A model generated the notes under the pieces. That model ran no database searches. It was not told where the DNA came from and saw only the letters and a list, made by a program, of their open reading frames with translations. The position numbers were made by a program, and so were the translations under genes. Below are positions 7,755 to 17,157 of a DNA stretch of 64,000 nt, in pieces. The stretch comes from JBIOHP01 sp044449065. Lineage in GTDB: Bacteria; Bacteroidota; Ignavibacteria; UBA10030; SZUA-254. The DNA lies in contig JBIOHP010000001.1 of NCBI GenBank assembly GCA_044449065.1, positions 186,001 through 250,000 of the forward strand. The letters are read 5' to 3'. Position 1 is the stretch's first letter. Every line of letters begins with the position of its first letter.

Positions 7755-9941
7755 TTGAGAAATTTCAGTTACTACATCATAGCGTTACTTTTTTTAGTAG
7801 GTTGTTCGTCTCAGAAAGTGGCTCAAAATGCCGAACAGACGGCTCCCCTAAAACCAGTAGTGGCAACTCCAATAATTTCTAAGGACACGCTATCCAAAGC
7901 AGCAATTTCAACTGCGGATTTTGATAGTTCTTTTATCAATGATTCCACGTATGACACGTTTCTTACTCATTACCTGGAAGCGGCGCGCGAGCATTATATT
8001 TCGGCCCTGGATGCCCGTTCCACTGGTGATACAACAAAAAGCGGAAACGAATTTGAACGGGCTATTGCCGATTTAAATGAACTGTCCAATTTTCCTGGAA
8101 TCGATACCAGTCAGGATTTCACCGACCTCAGCCGCAGTGTTCTGGAAGATTACGAAAAATATATCGCAACGATCGATAGCTTAGGACCTGAAACATCCAT
8201 TTTCGCATTGAGGGAAAAACTCAATCAAATGAGCGAAGGAGACTCTTCGGCGGATCTTGATATTCCGAAAGAAATTATCTCGACCTCAACAATCCCGCTT
8301 GTAATCAACGGATTGGTAGAACAAAATATTGAATTTTTCCGGACCCGTTTCCATGCTCACTTCGAACAATGGTTATACAGAGCCGGAAAATATTTTCCGC
8401 GGATGAGGCAAATATTTAAAGAAGAGGGCGCTCCCCAGGAAATGATTTATCTCTGCATGATTGAAAGTGGAATTAATCCTGTCGCTAAATCATGGGCAAA
8501 AGCTGTCGGCATGTGGCAGTTTATGAAAGGAACGGGATCCTTATACGGTCTGAAGAACAACTTCTGGTACGATGAACGATGCGATTTTGAAAAATCGGCG
8601 CGAGCCGCCGCTCGTCATCTGAACGACCTTTATAAAATATATGGTGATTGGTATTTAGTTCTCGCAGCATATAATTCCGGCGGGGGAAGAGTGGATCGTG
8701 CAATCCGGAGAAGCGGTACCAGAGACTTCTGGAAAATGCGGAATCACCTGCCGAAACAAACCCGCAATTATGTCCCTGAATATATAGCTGCGACAGTAAT
8801 GGCTATGAATCCGGAACATTATGGGTTTAAAGTGACGCCGGCAGACTCACTCCGATTCGATAAAGTAACGGTGAACGATTGTGTCGATCTTTCGGTGGTT
8901 GCCGATTGCGCTGAAACCGATGCGACAACCATTCGCGACCTTAATCCCTCGATCTTACGATGGTGCACGCCGCCGGGATCGAAAGAGTTTACACTTCGCC
9001 TTCCCGAGGGCAAAGCGGATATATTCAATGCTAATTATGCCAATTTACCGGACGATAAAAAACATAACCAAATTACGCACACGGTAAAGCGAAGGGAATC
9101 GCTTGCGGCAATAGCTAATAAATACGGCATCACGTCAAGAGTGTTAGCAGAAGCGAATCACCTCCGTCCGCGAAGCCGGGTAGCTGCCGGAACCGTGCTC
9201 ATGATCCCTGTCCCCTCGAGTTCAAAAATTTATGATCATGATGTGATAAAGGAAGCTTCATCGAAAAAAACGTTTGCATCAAGAAGGAATAAACGATCCG
9301 TTGATGGCATAACCGGCAAGGAAAAAATTGTCCACCAAATTATTAAGGGAAATACTCTCGGATTGATTGCAAAACAATACGGTGTTCGCGTGAGTGATTT
9401 GAGAATCTGGAACGATATTCCCTATGGCAAGACGATAAAAGCCGGCGAGGAATTGACTATCTGGGTCTCTTCTTCATCTCCGGATAAAGTTACAGCTCAA
9501 ACACAGCAAGCAGGTTTTGTGGCATTACCCGGTCAGGTAATCGCTGCTAAAGAAACACCGCCGGCTGCTATCGGCAATTCTACAAAAAGGCAAACCATCC
9601 GGATCCGTTATGGCGATAGTCTCAAAAAAATCGCGAAACGCTACAGCGTCTCAATTGCCGATATTAAAAACTGGAATAATTTAGATGATGAAAATCTTCT
9701 CGCGGGTCGGAAACTGGTTATCCATCTTCGCACTGCGAAAAAAGATTCCTCAGCAGTTCTGATTGCGGCAAAGAAAGATTCATCGAATGCCGCATTGTTG
9801 AAATCGTATACGGTTAAAAAAGGAGACACGCTTTTTGCCATCGCAGCGCTCTTTGGCGTCTCGGTCGGCGATTTGCGCGTTTGGAATAACATACGCGGCA
9901 ACAGGATAAAGATCGGTCAGGAGATTAAAATTAACTCCTGA
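7755..9941 (+). CDS. mltD: Membrane-bound lytic murein transglycosylase D with four LysM repeats
   Basis: A 728-residue lipoprotein starting at TTG 7755. The signal ends in a lipobox (LLFLVGC) with Cys17 as the likely lipidation site. The SLT transglycosylase domain covers about residues 220-345: the catalytic Glu is E237 in CMIESGINP, followed by AVGMWQFMKGTGSLYGL and AAYNSGGGRVDRAI. Four LysM peptidoglycan-binding repeats follow, beginning at HTVKRRESLAAIANKYGI, HQIIKGNTLGLIAKQYGV, IRIRYGDSLKKIAKRYSV and YTVKKGDTLFAIAALFGV. The enzyme cleaves the glycan strand between MurNAc and GlcNAc with 1,6-anhydro ring formation, probably at the periplasmic face of the outer membrane. E. coli MltD usually has two or three LysM repeats, so this one is longer. 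Confidence 0.94.
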   Translation: MRNFSYYIIALLFLVGCSSQKVAQNAEQTAPLKPVVATPIISKDTLSKAAISTADFDSSFINDSTYDTFLTHYLEAAREHYISALDARSTGDTTKSGNEFERAIADLNELSNFPGIDTSQDFTDLSRSVLEDYEKYIATIDSLGPETSIFALREKLNQMSEGDSSADLDIPKEIISTSTIPLVINGLVEQNIEFFRTRFHAHFEQWLYRAGKYFPRMRQIFKEEGAPQEMIYLCMIESGINPVAKSWAKAVGMWQFMKGTGSLYGLKNNFWYDERCDFEKSARAAARHLNDLYKIYGDWYLVLAAYNSGGGRVDRAIRRSGTRDFWKMRNHLPKQTRNYVPEYIAATVMAMNPEHYGFKVTPADSLRFDKVTVNDCVDLSVVADCAETDATTIRDLNPSILRWCTPPGSKEFTLRLPEGKADIFNANYANLPDDKKHNQITHTVKRRESLAAIANKYGITSRVLAEANHLRPRSRVAAGTVLMIPVPSSSKIYDHDVIKEASSKKTFASRRNKRSVDGITGKEKIVHQIIKGNTLGLIAKQYGVRVSDLRIWNDIPYGKTIKAGEELTIWVSSSSPDKVTAQTQQAGFVALPGQVIAAKETPPAAIGNSTKRQTIRIRYGDSLKKIAKRYSVSIADIKNWNNLDDENLLAGRKLVIHLRTAKKDSSAVLIAAKKDSSNAALLKSYTVKKGDTLFAIAALFGVSVGDLRVWNNIRGNRIKIGQEIKINS

Positions 9942-10037
9942 TGCTGTTCGCCGCTTCTTCAAAATCATCATTTCAATAGTTGCTCAGCAAAGATCGCAAT
10001 ACCGGAACTCCCGGATTCCCGGTTTTTGTACGAACTA

Positions 10038-10066
10038 TTGATTTTCACAGCTTGAATAAGTACATT
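10038..10066 (+). promoter_or_regulatory. Candidate promoter upstream of tRNA-Ser
   Basis: TTGATT (10038-10043), a 17-base spacer, then TACATT (10061-10066). It lies about 165 bases before the tRNA and could drive the tRNA and possibly the polysaccharide genes beyond it. The match to sigma-70 consensus is moderate. Confidence 0.3.
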
Positions 10067-10231
10067 GACGTATGTTTTTAAGAAAATCTGTTGAATTTTT
10101 TCAAACGGATAGATTCTCATGCCTCGACTGTGAGATTTTTCCTTTTTATTCTGAGCTCGCCTGCACCATCACATAAATATCGTTCGTCAACACAAACTAT
10201 CGGGCGACTTTTGACAAATTTGAACATCACC

Positions 10232-10318
10232 GGAGGGGTGCTAGAGTGGTTGAATAGGCTGGTCTCGAAAACCAGTGTAGGGCTTGCTCTACCGAGAGTT
10301 CGAATCTCTCCCCCTCCG
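10232..10318 (+). tRNA. tRNA-Ser (anticodon CGA)
   Basis: The acceptor stem GGAGGGG (10232-10238) pairs with CCCCTCC (10311-10317), with G as the discriminator base. The anticodon arm is CTGGT-CTCGAAA-ACCAG, giving anticodon CGA, which reads the Ser codon UCG. A long variable arm and a T-arm GAGAG-TTCGAAT-CTCTC complete a class II serine tRNA of 87 nt. No CCA is encoded. The first gene of the polysaccharide locus starts only 42 bases after its end. Confidence 0.95.
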
Positions 10319-10360
10319 CTTCATCGAAACTCATTTATTAATTTCTTAGGTATGGTTGAT

Positions 10361-12817
10361 ATGAGAAAATTCGGGATCGTTGTATTATTCCTGTTTTTAA
10401 TTATTTCACAATCGTTCTCGCAAGGCGTCATGACACGGGAAAAATTAATTGAACTTGCGCGATCGGGCGGATTGGGTAAGTTCTCACCTTCTGATATCCG
10501 GGATAAATTAAAAGAGTTGGGCATTAGTGAAGATGAAGCGATTAAGTTGGCTAAAGACCGCGGAATTGATCTTAACAAATACCTGACTGCATCTCCGACC
10601 GATACAACAAAATTGTTGCAGCAGACTGTTCCCCAGATGATTACACCGCAGATGACGGCGCCCATTTTGATCGCTCCTCCCCCTACCCCTACGCCTACGG
10701 TACCGATTGATACCACGAAGAAATTACTCCCGGATACTACCCGTGTTCCCAAAGGGTTCCTCGGCCTGGATTATTATGGATACAACATCTTTAAAAAAAT
10801 TCCCACTGCGTTCGAACCGAATGAGGTGGGACCCGTTGATCCGGGCTATCTTGTCGCTCCGGGCGATGTGCTGCTTTTATCCGTATGGGGTCAGGCAGAA
10901 TTTCAATACGAGCTGGAAATTGATAAAGAAGGCAGGGTATTCATTCCCAATGCCGGACAGGTATTCGTGTCCGGTATTGCTCTCAATAACCTGCAGGATC
11001 GGTTAAAAAACCAGCTATCAAAATATTATTCCGGTTTGGCGGCAAAACCGCCCACCGTCTTTCTCGATGTTACGATTGCAAAACTCCGTCCTTTGCGTGT
11101 CTTTGTGATGGGTGAGCTTGATCAACCTGGTGGATATACCATCAGTAGTTATGCGACCGTGTTCAATGCGTTATACGCAGTCGGCGGTCCGATTGAGAAG
11201 GGAAGCTTGCGCTCGATCAAAGTTTCGCGCGATAATAAAGAAATCGCTACGGTGGATCTCTATGATTATTTATTGAACGGAAGCCAGACAAGCGATATCC
11301 GGCTGCAGAACAACGATATTATTTTCATCCCGCCCAGGGGGAAAACAGCTTCCATCCGCGGCGAAGTGTTACGACCCGCCTATTATGAATTAAAAGGCGA
11401 TGAGGATCTCGCCACACTTGTTAAATATGCCGGTGGATTACTGCCGACTGCGTATATTGAGAAAGCGCAGATAGATCGGATTAAACCATTCGAACAACGT
11501 AAAGGAGGAATCGTCGATCACGAAGTGCTCGATGTTCCTCTTACGAGTGTCATAAAAAAAGAGGGTCCAAAAATTTCTATGTTCGATGGCGATGACGTGG
11601 AAATTCTTTCAATCCTTGAAGAAAAGAAAAATTTTGTAACGATCGATGGACCCGTATGGAGGCCCGGCCGGTATGAACTTACCACGGCATCAACGCTAAA
11701 AAATCTCATTACTATCGCCGAAGGATTGCAGCCGAAAACATATTTACCCGTTGGACATCTCGTTCGTGAAAATGCCGATCTCATTTCCAGAAGGATAATA
11801 CCGTTTAATCTGGGTGGTATACTTGACGGAACAATGCCGGATATAAATCTTTCACCGCGGGATTCGGTGTTCATCTATTCTAAAGAAGTTGTGGAGATTA
11901 CCGATAAATATGTCTCCGTGTTCGGAGAGATAAAAAAACCCGGGAAATATCCATTACGCGAAAATATGACGCTTGCCGATTTAATCTTAGTTGCAGGCGG
12001 GTATACACAGGAAGCTTATCTTCTTCAGGCGGAAGTTTCGCGCGTCAGGCCCGAAGGGATGAAAGGTGATACATCATCCATTCTTCTGCACCCGCTCTTA
12101 CCGCGTGAATTTTCAATGGTTGCCAGTCAACGTTTTTCCGATAGTACCAGGGAATTCGCCGTAAGCGATTTTATCCTCGAACACAGAGATGAAGTTTCTG
12201 TTTTTCCAAATCCTGAATACAAAGAGCAACAGAACGTTACTATTAGCGGTGATATCATGTATCCCGGAACGTACGCGATTTCGACCAAAGGCGAGCGTCT
12301 TTCAGAAATGTTGCAACGCGCCGGGGGACCCACCAGGACGAGTTATTTCGGTGGAGCAGAATACGTCAGGAACGGAAAACGATTTTTAGTCGATTTTAAT
12401 GAAGCATTTTATAAGAAAAATATTCAGCACGATGTCACGGTGATCGGCGGGGATACAATTACAATTCCCACAAGTCCTCATACGGTCTTTGTTAATGGCG
12501 AGGTAAATAATGCCGGTATGCTCTCGTTCATCAAAGGAAAACCGGTTAATGATTATATCGATCGTGCCGGCGGCGTCACCGATAGCTCCAACTATGCGGT
12601 TCTCATAAAACCCACCGGAGAGACGCAACGGGTGAATTTCGGGTTCCTTCGCGATAATCCCGAGGTGCCTGAAGGATCGACAATAACGGTTACGAAGGTT
12701 CCGCCGCCACCTCCTCCGGGCAACGGGTTTGATCTCTCAGCCACTATCAAGGACACCTTCGCCATTCTATCAAGTGCCGCCACGGTTATCTTCCTAATCT
12801 ACCAGGTCACCAAATGA
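10361..12817 (+). CDS. Polysaccharide export protein with multiple SLBB domains (Wza/OPX family)
   Basis: I start this gene at ATG 10361, ten bases after an AGG and directly before a good signal peptide (VVLFLFLIISQSFSQ). The same frame stays open upstream through the tRNA, but that part is not credible. The 818-residue protein has a helical N-terminal region, a Thr/Pro-rich linker at about 75-115, the polysaccharide export domain at about 159-240 (LVAPGDVLLLSVWGQ), and then several SLBB repeats, e.g. VFVMGELDQPGGYTI and VFGEIKKPGKYPLRENMTL. A proline stretch and a hydrophobic helix (about 795-817) end it. Wza-type proteins form the outer-membrane channel for capsule or exopolysaccharide. No lipobox cysteine is present, unlike E. 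coli Wza, and it is much longer. It overlaps the next gene by four bases. Confidence 0.9.
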   Translation: MRKFGIVVLFLFLIISQSFSQGVMTREKLIELARSGGLGKFSPSDIRDKLKELGISEDEAIKLAKDRGIDLNKYLTASPTDTTKLLQQTVPQMITPQMTAPILIAPPPTPTPTVPIDTTKKLLPDTTRVPKGFLGLDYYGYNIFKKIPTAFEPNEVGPVDPGYLVAPGDVLLLSVWGQAEFQYELEIDKEGRVFIPNAGQVFVSGIALNNLQDRLKNQLSKYYSGLAAKPPTVFLDVTIAKLRPLRVFVMGELDQPGGYTISSYATVFNALYAVGGPIEKGSLRSIKVSRDNKEIATVDLYDYLLNGSQTSDIRLQNNDIIFIPPRGKTASIRGEVLRPAYYELKGDEDLATLVKYAGGLLPTAYIEKAQIDRIKPFEQRKGGIVDHEVLDVPLTSVIKKEGPKISMFDGDDVEILSILEEKKNFVTIDGPVWRPGRYELTTASTLKNLITIAEGLQPKTYLPVGHLVRENADLISRRIIPFNLGGILDGTMPDINLSPRDSVFIYSKEVVEITDKYVSVFGEIKKPGKYPLRENMTLADLILVAGGYTQEAYLLQAEVSRVRPEGMKGDTSSILLHPLLPREFSMVASQRFSDSTREFAVSDFILEHRDEVSVFPNPEYKEQQNVTISGDIMYPGTYAISTKGERLSEMLQRAGGPTRTSYFGGAEYVRNGKRFLVDFNEAFYKKNIQHDVTVIGGDTITIPTSPHTVFVNGEVNNAGMLSFIKGKPVNDYIDRAGGVTDSSNYAVLIKPTGETQRVNFGFLRDNPEVPEGSTITVTKVPPPPPPGNGFDLSATIKDTFAILSSAATVIFLIYQVTK

Positions 12818-13884
12818 TCACCGACGACGAGCAAGGCATGCCTCCGCCGGAAGATAGTTCGGCCGCGAATAATCAAAACTTATTTCGTACGCTCAATATC
12901 ATTTGGATACATAGGTTTAAAATTCTTCGCATAGTTTTGATCGGCGGAGTGCTTCTCTCAGGTATAATGCTGTTGATTCATAACACATACCAGGCTCACG
13001 CCACCGTGATGCCCGATATCACGACGATGAGTTTGGCGGATAAGTTGGGCAGTTTACAGGAAATGGCAAGCGCAGCCGGTTTGAATATTGGACAAACATC
13101 GCCCACGGAGCTCTATCCCGATATCATTATGAGCGAAACAGTCCTCAAAAAAATTATTTACGATAAATACCAGACGGAAAAATTCGACACAACCGTGAAC
13201 CTTATCGATTTTTTCCAGATAGACGAGAAAACTGAAAATTTGCGCTACGAAAAATGTCTGACGAAATTGCAAAAATCAGTCATTAGCGTTTCTCTCGACA
13301 AAAAAACATTTATGGTGGAGGTTGATATTGAAACCAAAGAACCAAAATTATCCGCGGATATAGCCAATAATATCCTGGATGAACTGGATATTTTTCAACG
13401 GAATTTCCGCAAAACGAACGCAACGGAACAGAGAAAATTTTTAGAGCAACGTCTCGATGAAGTCAGTAGAGATATGGCGAAAGCCGAAGACAATCTTAAA
13501 AATTTCCGGGAAACCAACCGCCGGGTTGAACAGTCTGCGCAATTACTTCTTGAACAGGATCGGTTAACACGAGAGGTCGAATTGAATACGGCTCTTTTCA
13601 TCGAGCTTAAGAAACAATATGAAATGGTGAAATTAGATGAGATAAAGAACACCCCCGTTGTCCTCGTGCTTGATACAGCCCGCGTGCCCGCAGAAAAGAG
13701 CGGACCGCACCGAACCGTGACTGTGCTGGCAGGGATGGTACTTCTGTTCCTCTTTGCCTCTGCGTGGTATTCAACGAAAGATTATTTTACTTCCAACGGG
13801 AATGCCCCGAACGTGCAACAGGCAAAACTTTTCTGGAGCAGGATGAAATCGGAAGGATTGTTTGGACGCCGGAGGAAATCATAA
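12814..13884 (+). CDS. Wzz/GumC-type polysaccharide chain-length determinant
   Basis: A 356-residue protein with an N-terminal transmembrane helix after a short cytoplasmic tail (about residues 38-55, ILRIVLIGGVLLSGIMLLI), a periplasmic region containing a coiled coil at about 200-255 (RKFLEQRLDEVSRDMAKAED), and a second transmembrane helix at about 305-325 (VTVLAGMVLLFLFASAW). This is the Wzz topology; such proteins set polymer length and bridge the polymerase and the export channel. It has no Walker motifs or Tyr-rich tail, so the autokinase part found in many Wzc proteins is absent and no separate kinase is seen in the locus. It starts at the ATGA overlap with the export gene. Confidence 0.85.
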   Translation: MITDDEQGMPPPEDSSAANNQNLFRTLNIIWIHRFKILRIVLIGGVLLSGIMLLIHNTYQAHATVMPDITTMSLADKLGSLQEMASAAGLNIGQTSPTELYPDIIMSETVLKKIIYDKYQTEKFDTTVNLIDFFQIDEKTENLRYEKCLTKLQKSVISVSLDKKTFMVEVDIETKEPKLSADIANNILDELDIFQRNFRKTNATEQRKFLEQRLDEVSRDMAKAEDNLKNFRETNRRVEQSAQLLLEQDRLTREVELNTALFIELKKQYEMVKLDEIKNTPVVLVLDTARVPAEKSGPHRTVTVLAGMVLLFLFASAWYSTKDYFTSNGNAPNVQQAKLFWSRMKSEGLFGRRRKS

Positions 13885-13937
13885 TCGGCGTTCGCGGGAT
13901 ATTTCCGTTCGATGTTTTTCAGGAAGAACACAATTGA

Positions 13938-15443
13938 ATGGCATTAGAAGAAGAGACCATACATGCCCGCGTAAATACTGGGATGAGATGGCTGTTATTC
14001 ACTTCGGTGATTTCACTCGTTTCAGGATTTGGCACTAATGTCATTCTCGGGCGCATCGCGCCTGAACTGTTAGGATACTACGGCTACCTTTCACTGACCG
14101 TATCGGTTCTCTCAACGTTTTTTATCTTCGGCGGGGCAAATGTTATCGTTAATTACCTGCCGAGGACGGATAGCGGCAATAAGGTATCGTTTATCTTCAC
14201 ATATGCTTTCTTTGTCGTTCTTGCGGCTCTTACATTTTTAATCATCGCCTATCTTTTCCCATCGCTCCTGAGGATCATCTATGGAGACAGGTATCAGTTG
14301 AGCGATACCCTGGTGGTCATTACATTCCTGCCGATGGTTATTGTGCAGACAATTATGTGGGCGGTACTCCAGGCGGATATGGAATTCAAAGGGTTGGCGA
14401 TCTCCCAGCAAATTATCTCGTGGTTGAACGTGGTGATGTTTGCATTCATATTCTCCGGAATCGTTCATACCGGCTTGTCCATATCGAATGAACACATTGT
14501 CTACATTGTATTTCTCGGCTCAAACGTTATTTCCATCCTGATAGGTCTGTATCGCTTCTTCCATATTTACAAATCTTCATGGCAGTTTCCAAAATTTTAT
14601 GTTCCGAAGGGATTTTGGCGGTTCACGGTCACATTTCATCTCGGGACGCTGCTGGCTTTTGTGATATTATACGCTGATCAACTTGTGATCTTCCGGTTCT
14701 CTGGCTTTAAAGAATTAGGATTCTATAGGGCTGCCGTGGTGCTCGCTCAATTCTCCGTCTGGGCGCCGCAGGTTATAGATCGTTCTGTTTATTCAACGTT
14801 TTGTAATTTGATCTCGAATAAAAAGTCCATTCTTGAGCCATATCTAAAGTTTTGCCGGATCAACGTGTTAGCGAGCAGCGCGATAGGGATGGTGCTGATT
14901 TTATTCTCGCGGGAAATACTCTACCTTTTCGGGAAACAATTTTCAGATACCGCCTATCTCTTTCTCATCATCTTAACGATGGCGAAACTATTGACCGCGC
15001 CGATCAATATGGTGAGCGGGGCGTTACTGACCGCCATGCAAAAAGTGAATGTTACCCTTATCGGTAATGCTACCGGCGCCGCCATAGCTCTTATCCTCTA
15101 TCATTTTCTCACGAGCCGTTTTGGCGTGATAGGAGTTGTCTATGGCTATTTTCTGGTAAATGTCTATTTGTTGGTTTATGTTTCTATAGCAAGCTGGTAT
15201 TATTCGCGTATTCCTTTTCCAGCAAAGATATACCTGTTTATGCTTCTCATCATCGGCACGAGTTTGCTGGGATGGTATATGTTTAGCGATTTAAGCTTGC
15301 AGAATATTTTTATCAAATGCGGATTGGCGGCGGGGAGCATTTTCGTTATTCTCAAATTAAATATTATGCAGGGCGAGGATGTGCGCGAGGTTATCGGCAC
15401 GTTTCTTCCGCTGAAATATTTTCGCGTAGGGACGTCTGCATGA
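13938..15443 (+). CDS. Wzx-type polysaccharide flippase (MOP superfamily)
   Basis: A 501-residue integral membrane protein with about 12-14 hydrophobic helices and few charged residues between them. The N-terminal part (GMRWLLFTSVISLVSGFGTN) and NVILGRIAPELLGYYGY-like loops match polysaccharide biosynthesis proteins of the RfbX/Wzx group in the MATE-like MOP superfamily. It would flip lipid-linked repeat units from the cytoplasmic to the periplasmic face of the inner membrane. AGGAAGA lies about ten bases before the ATG. It overlaps the next gene by four bases (ATGA), which supports translational coupling within the operon. Confidence 0.87.
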   Translation: MALEEETIHARVNTGMRWLLFTSVISLVSGFGTNVILGRIAPELLGYYGYLSLTVSVLSTFFIFGGANVIVNYLPRTDSGNKVSFIFTYAFFVVLAALTFLIIAYLFPSLLRIIYGDRYQLSDTLVVITFLPMVIVQTIMWAVLQADMEFKGLAISQQIISWLNVVMFAFIFSGIVHTGLSISNEHIVYIVFLGSNVISILIGLYRFFHIYKSSWQFPKFYVPKGFWRFTVTFHLGTLLAFVILYADQLVIFRFSGFKELGFYRAAVVLAQFSVWAPQVIDRSVYSTFCNLISNKKSILEPYLKFCRINVLASSAIGMVLILFSREILYLFGKQFSDTAYLFLIILTMAKLLTAPINMVSGALLTAMQKVNVTLIGNATGAAIALILYHFLTSRFGVIGVVYGYFLVNVYLLVYVSIASWYYSRIPFPAKIYLFMLLIIGTSLLGWYMFSDLSLQNIFIKCGLAAGSIFVILKLNIMQGEDVREVIGTFLPLKYFRVGTSA

Positions 15444-16393
15444 GTTTGACCACAGAGAAAATTCCGCTCGTATCTGTTCTTCTCCCGACTTACAATCGTT
15501 CACATCTGGTGTGCCGTGCTATCGATTCCGCGTTGAATCAAACATATCCCCGGATCGAGATTATTGTGGTAGACGACGGTTCAACGGATGCGACCCGTGA
15601 AGTATTAACCAAATATGGAGACCGGATTCGTTATCATCATCAGCAAAATGCCGGATTAAGTACCTCTCGAAACACAGCCATCAAACACAGCCGCGGGGAT
15701 TTCCTTGCATTGCTGGATGACGACGACGAGTGGCGCCCGTCAAAAATTCAGAAGCAGGTAGAGCGATTTTTGTCTAATCCTGAACTTGGTTTTACCTATA
15801 CGCGTGGAGTAAGATTACGTCCCGATGGATCAACCGAGGATGCTATAACGGCGAATAAATTACCTAAAAATGACCTGGTATCATTGTTTCGTTACCAGAA
15901 CACCATCCCAGCGTCGAGTGTGATGATCCGCCATTCGGTGCTGGAAAAAACGGGCGTCTTTAATTCCAAACTGTTGTCGATAGAGGATTATGATCTCTGG
16001 CTCCGGATCGCCGCGGGGGCGCCGTTCGACTGCATCGAAGAAGACCTCACGATTTTACATGTCGGGCATCCGCGCCTCACGTCTAATCATCTCCGGATGT
16101 TTACGACTTTAGTGGAAGTTATCAAATCGAACGGGGAAAATAATGCAATATTGAAACCGTACCTGAACGGACGCCTTGCATGGATTTATCTTTTTTACGG
16201 ACGAACTTTTTTGCAGCTTGAAGACGTTGAACTTGCTCGAACAAATCTAAGAATGGCGATACGCTACAGGTTTTGGGATTTGAAGCCATATTTTTTTTAC
16301 CTGTTATCATTTCTCGGCAAGCATAATCGCACGGCACTCCGTAAATTGAAAAATAATCCCGGTACAACAACACTGATCAATCCCGGAAACTGA
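15440..16393 (+). CDS. Family 2 glycosyltransferase
   Basis: The 317-residue protein begins at ATG 15440, overlapping the flippase stop by ATGA; a longer in-frame extension exists upstream but lies inside the flippase gene. It has the GT-A nucleotide-sugar fold: VSVLLPTYNRSHLVCRAIDS, then IIVVDDGSTDATREVL with the first Asp pair, and LALLDDDDEW as the metal-binding Asp motif. These enzymes are cytoplasmic or membrane-associated and invert the sugar anomer. It likely adds one sugar of the repeat unit. The donor sugar cannot be read from the sequence. Confidence 0.9.
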   Translation: MSLTTEKIPLVSVLLPTYNRSHLVCRAIDSALNQTYPRIEIIVVDDGSTDATREVLTKYGDRIRYHHQQNAGLSTSRNTAIKHSRGDFLALLDDDDEWRPSKIQKQVERFLSNPELGFTYTRGVRLRPDGSTEDAITANKLPKNDLVSLFRYQNTIPASSVMIRHSVLEKTGVFNSKLLSIEDYDLWLRIAAGAPFDCIEEDLTILHVGHPRLTSNHLRMFTTLVEVIKSNGENNAILKPYLNGRLAWIYLFYGRTFLQLEDVELARTNLRMAIRYRFWDLKPYFFYLLSFLGKHNRTALRKLKNNPGTTTLINPGN

Positions 16394-17157
16394 TGATGCT
16401 GAGTTTCCTGCGACATATAAACCGATTTGGGCTTGCTGCCGGCATGAATCTCTATATTCAACGGCAAAAGAAAACCGGGGAATGTTTGCTTCGATTACCG
16501 GGAGTTCTACACCCCATAAATTTGCGATGCAACACAACAGATATCCCGACGTTCGATCAGGTATTCTGGCACAGGGAGTATGAATTCAATCTTGGATTCG
16601 AACCGAAGGTTATTATCGATTGCGGAGCGAATATCGGCCTCGCGTCGGTCTTCTTTAAAAATAAGTATCCCAAGGCAAAGATTATTGCTGTGGAGCCGGA
16701 GGGTTCGAACGCCAACCTCCTGAATCGCAATACAAAGCCCTATAACGATATCCAATGTATCACTGCGGGGATATGGAATAAACCCGCGCATCTTTCCGTT
16801 AGTGATGAACAGGGTTTGGGTCATTGGGGGTACACCGTAAAAGAAGTTCCGGAGGGGACTCCCGCAGCGATCAAGGCGGTTACAATCGATACTATTATGC
16901 GAGAATTTAATCTCACGGAGATCGATCTCTTAAAAATCGACATCGAGGGATCGGAGAAAGAACTGTTCGATAGCAACTACGAATCATGGCTCCCCAAAAC
17001 AAAGGTCATCATGATCGAGCTTCACGACCGGATGCGAAAAGGATGCAGCAAAGCATTATTTACCGCTGTGATGAAATATGATTTTTCGGTGAGAAGCTTC
17101 GGAGAAAATATCATCTGCATGAAGTACGACGTCCTCACAGCATTGAGCGGGCGCTGA
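16393..17157 (+). CDS. FkbM family methyltransferase
   Basis: A 254-residue protein with the SAM-binding motif VIIDCGANIGLASVFF followed by KIIAVEPEGSNANLL, then LLKIDIEGSEKELF, the hallmark of the FkbM family. Such enzymes O-methylate sugars or other small hydroxylated groups using S-adenosylmethionine. In this position it probably methylates a sugar of the polysaccharide, perhaps capping or decorating it. The ATG shares one base with the preceding stop codon (TGATG), and a second ATG follows immediately, so the start is uncertain by one codon. Confidence 0.88.
   Translation: MMLSFLRHINRFGLAAGMNLYIQRQKKTGECLLRLPGVLHPINLRCNTTDIPTFDQVFWHREYEFNLGFEPKVIIDCGANIGLASVFFKNKYPKAKIIAVEPEGSNANLLNRNTKPYNDIQCITAGIWNKPAHLSVSDEQGLGHWGYTVKEVPEGTPAAIKAVTIDTIMREFNLTEIDLLKIDIEGSEKELFDSNYESWLPKTKVIMIELHDRMRKGCSKALFTAVMKYDFSVRSFGENIICMKYDVLTALSGR

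Noticed and set aside
10091..10360. In-frame N-terminal extension of the SLBB export protein running through the tRNA-Ser gene
   Set aside because: It would encode the tRNA sequence as protein. The AGG-spaced ATG at 10361 directly before a signal peptide is the natural start.
15317..15439. Longer start for the family 2 glycosyltransferase
   Set aside because: The extra codons lie within the flippase gene and lack family similarity; ATG 15440 gives the ATGA overlap and the normal GT2 N-terminus.
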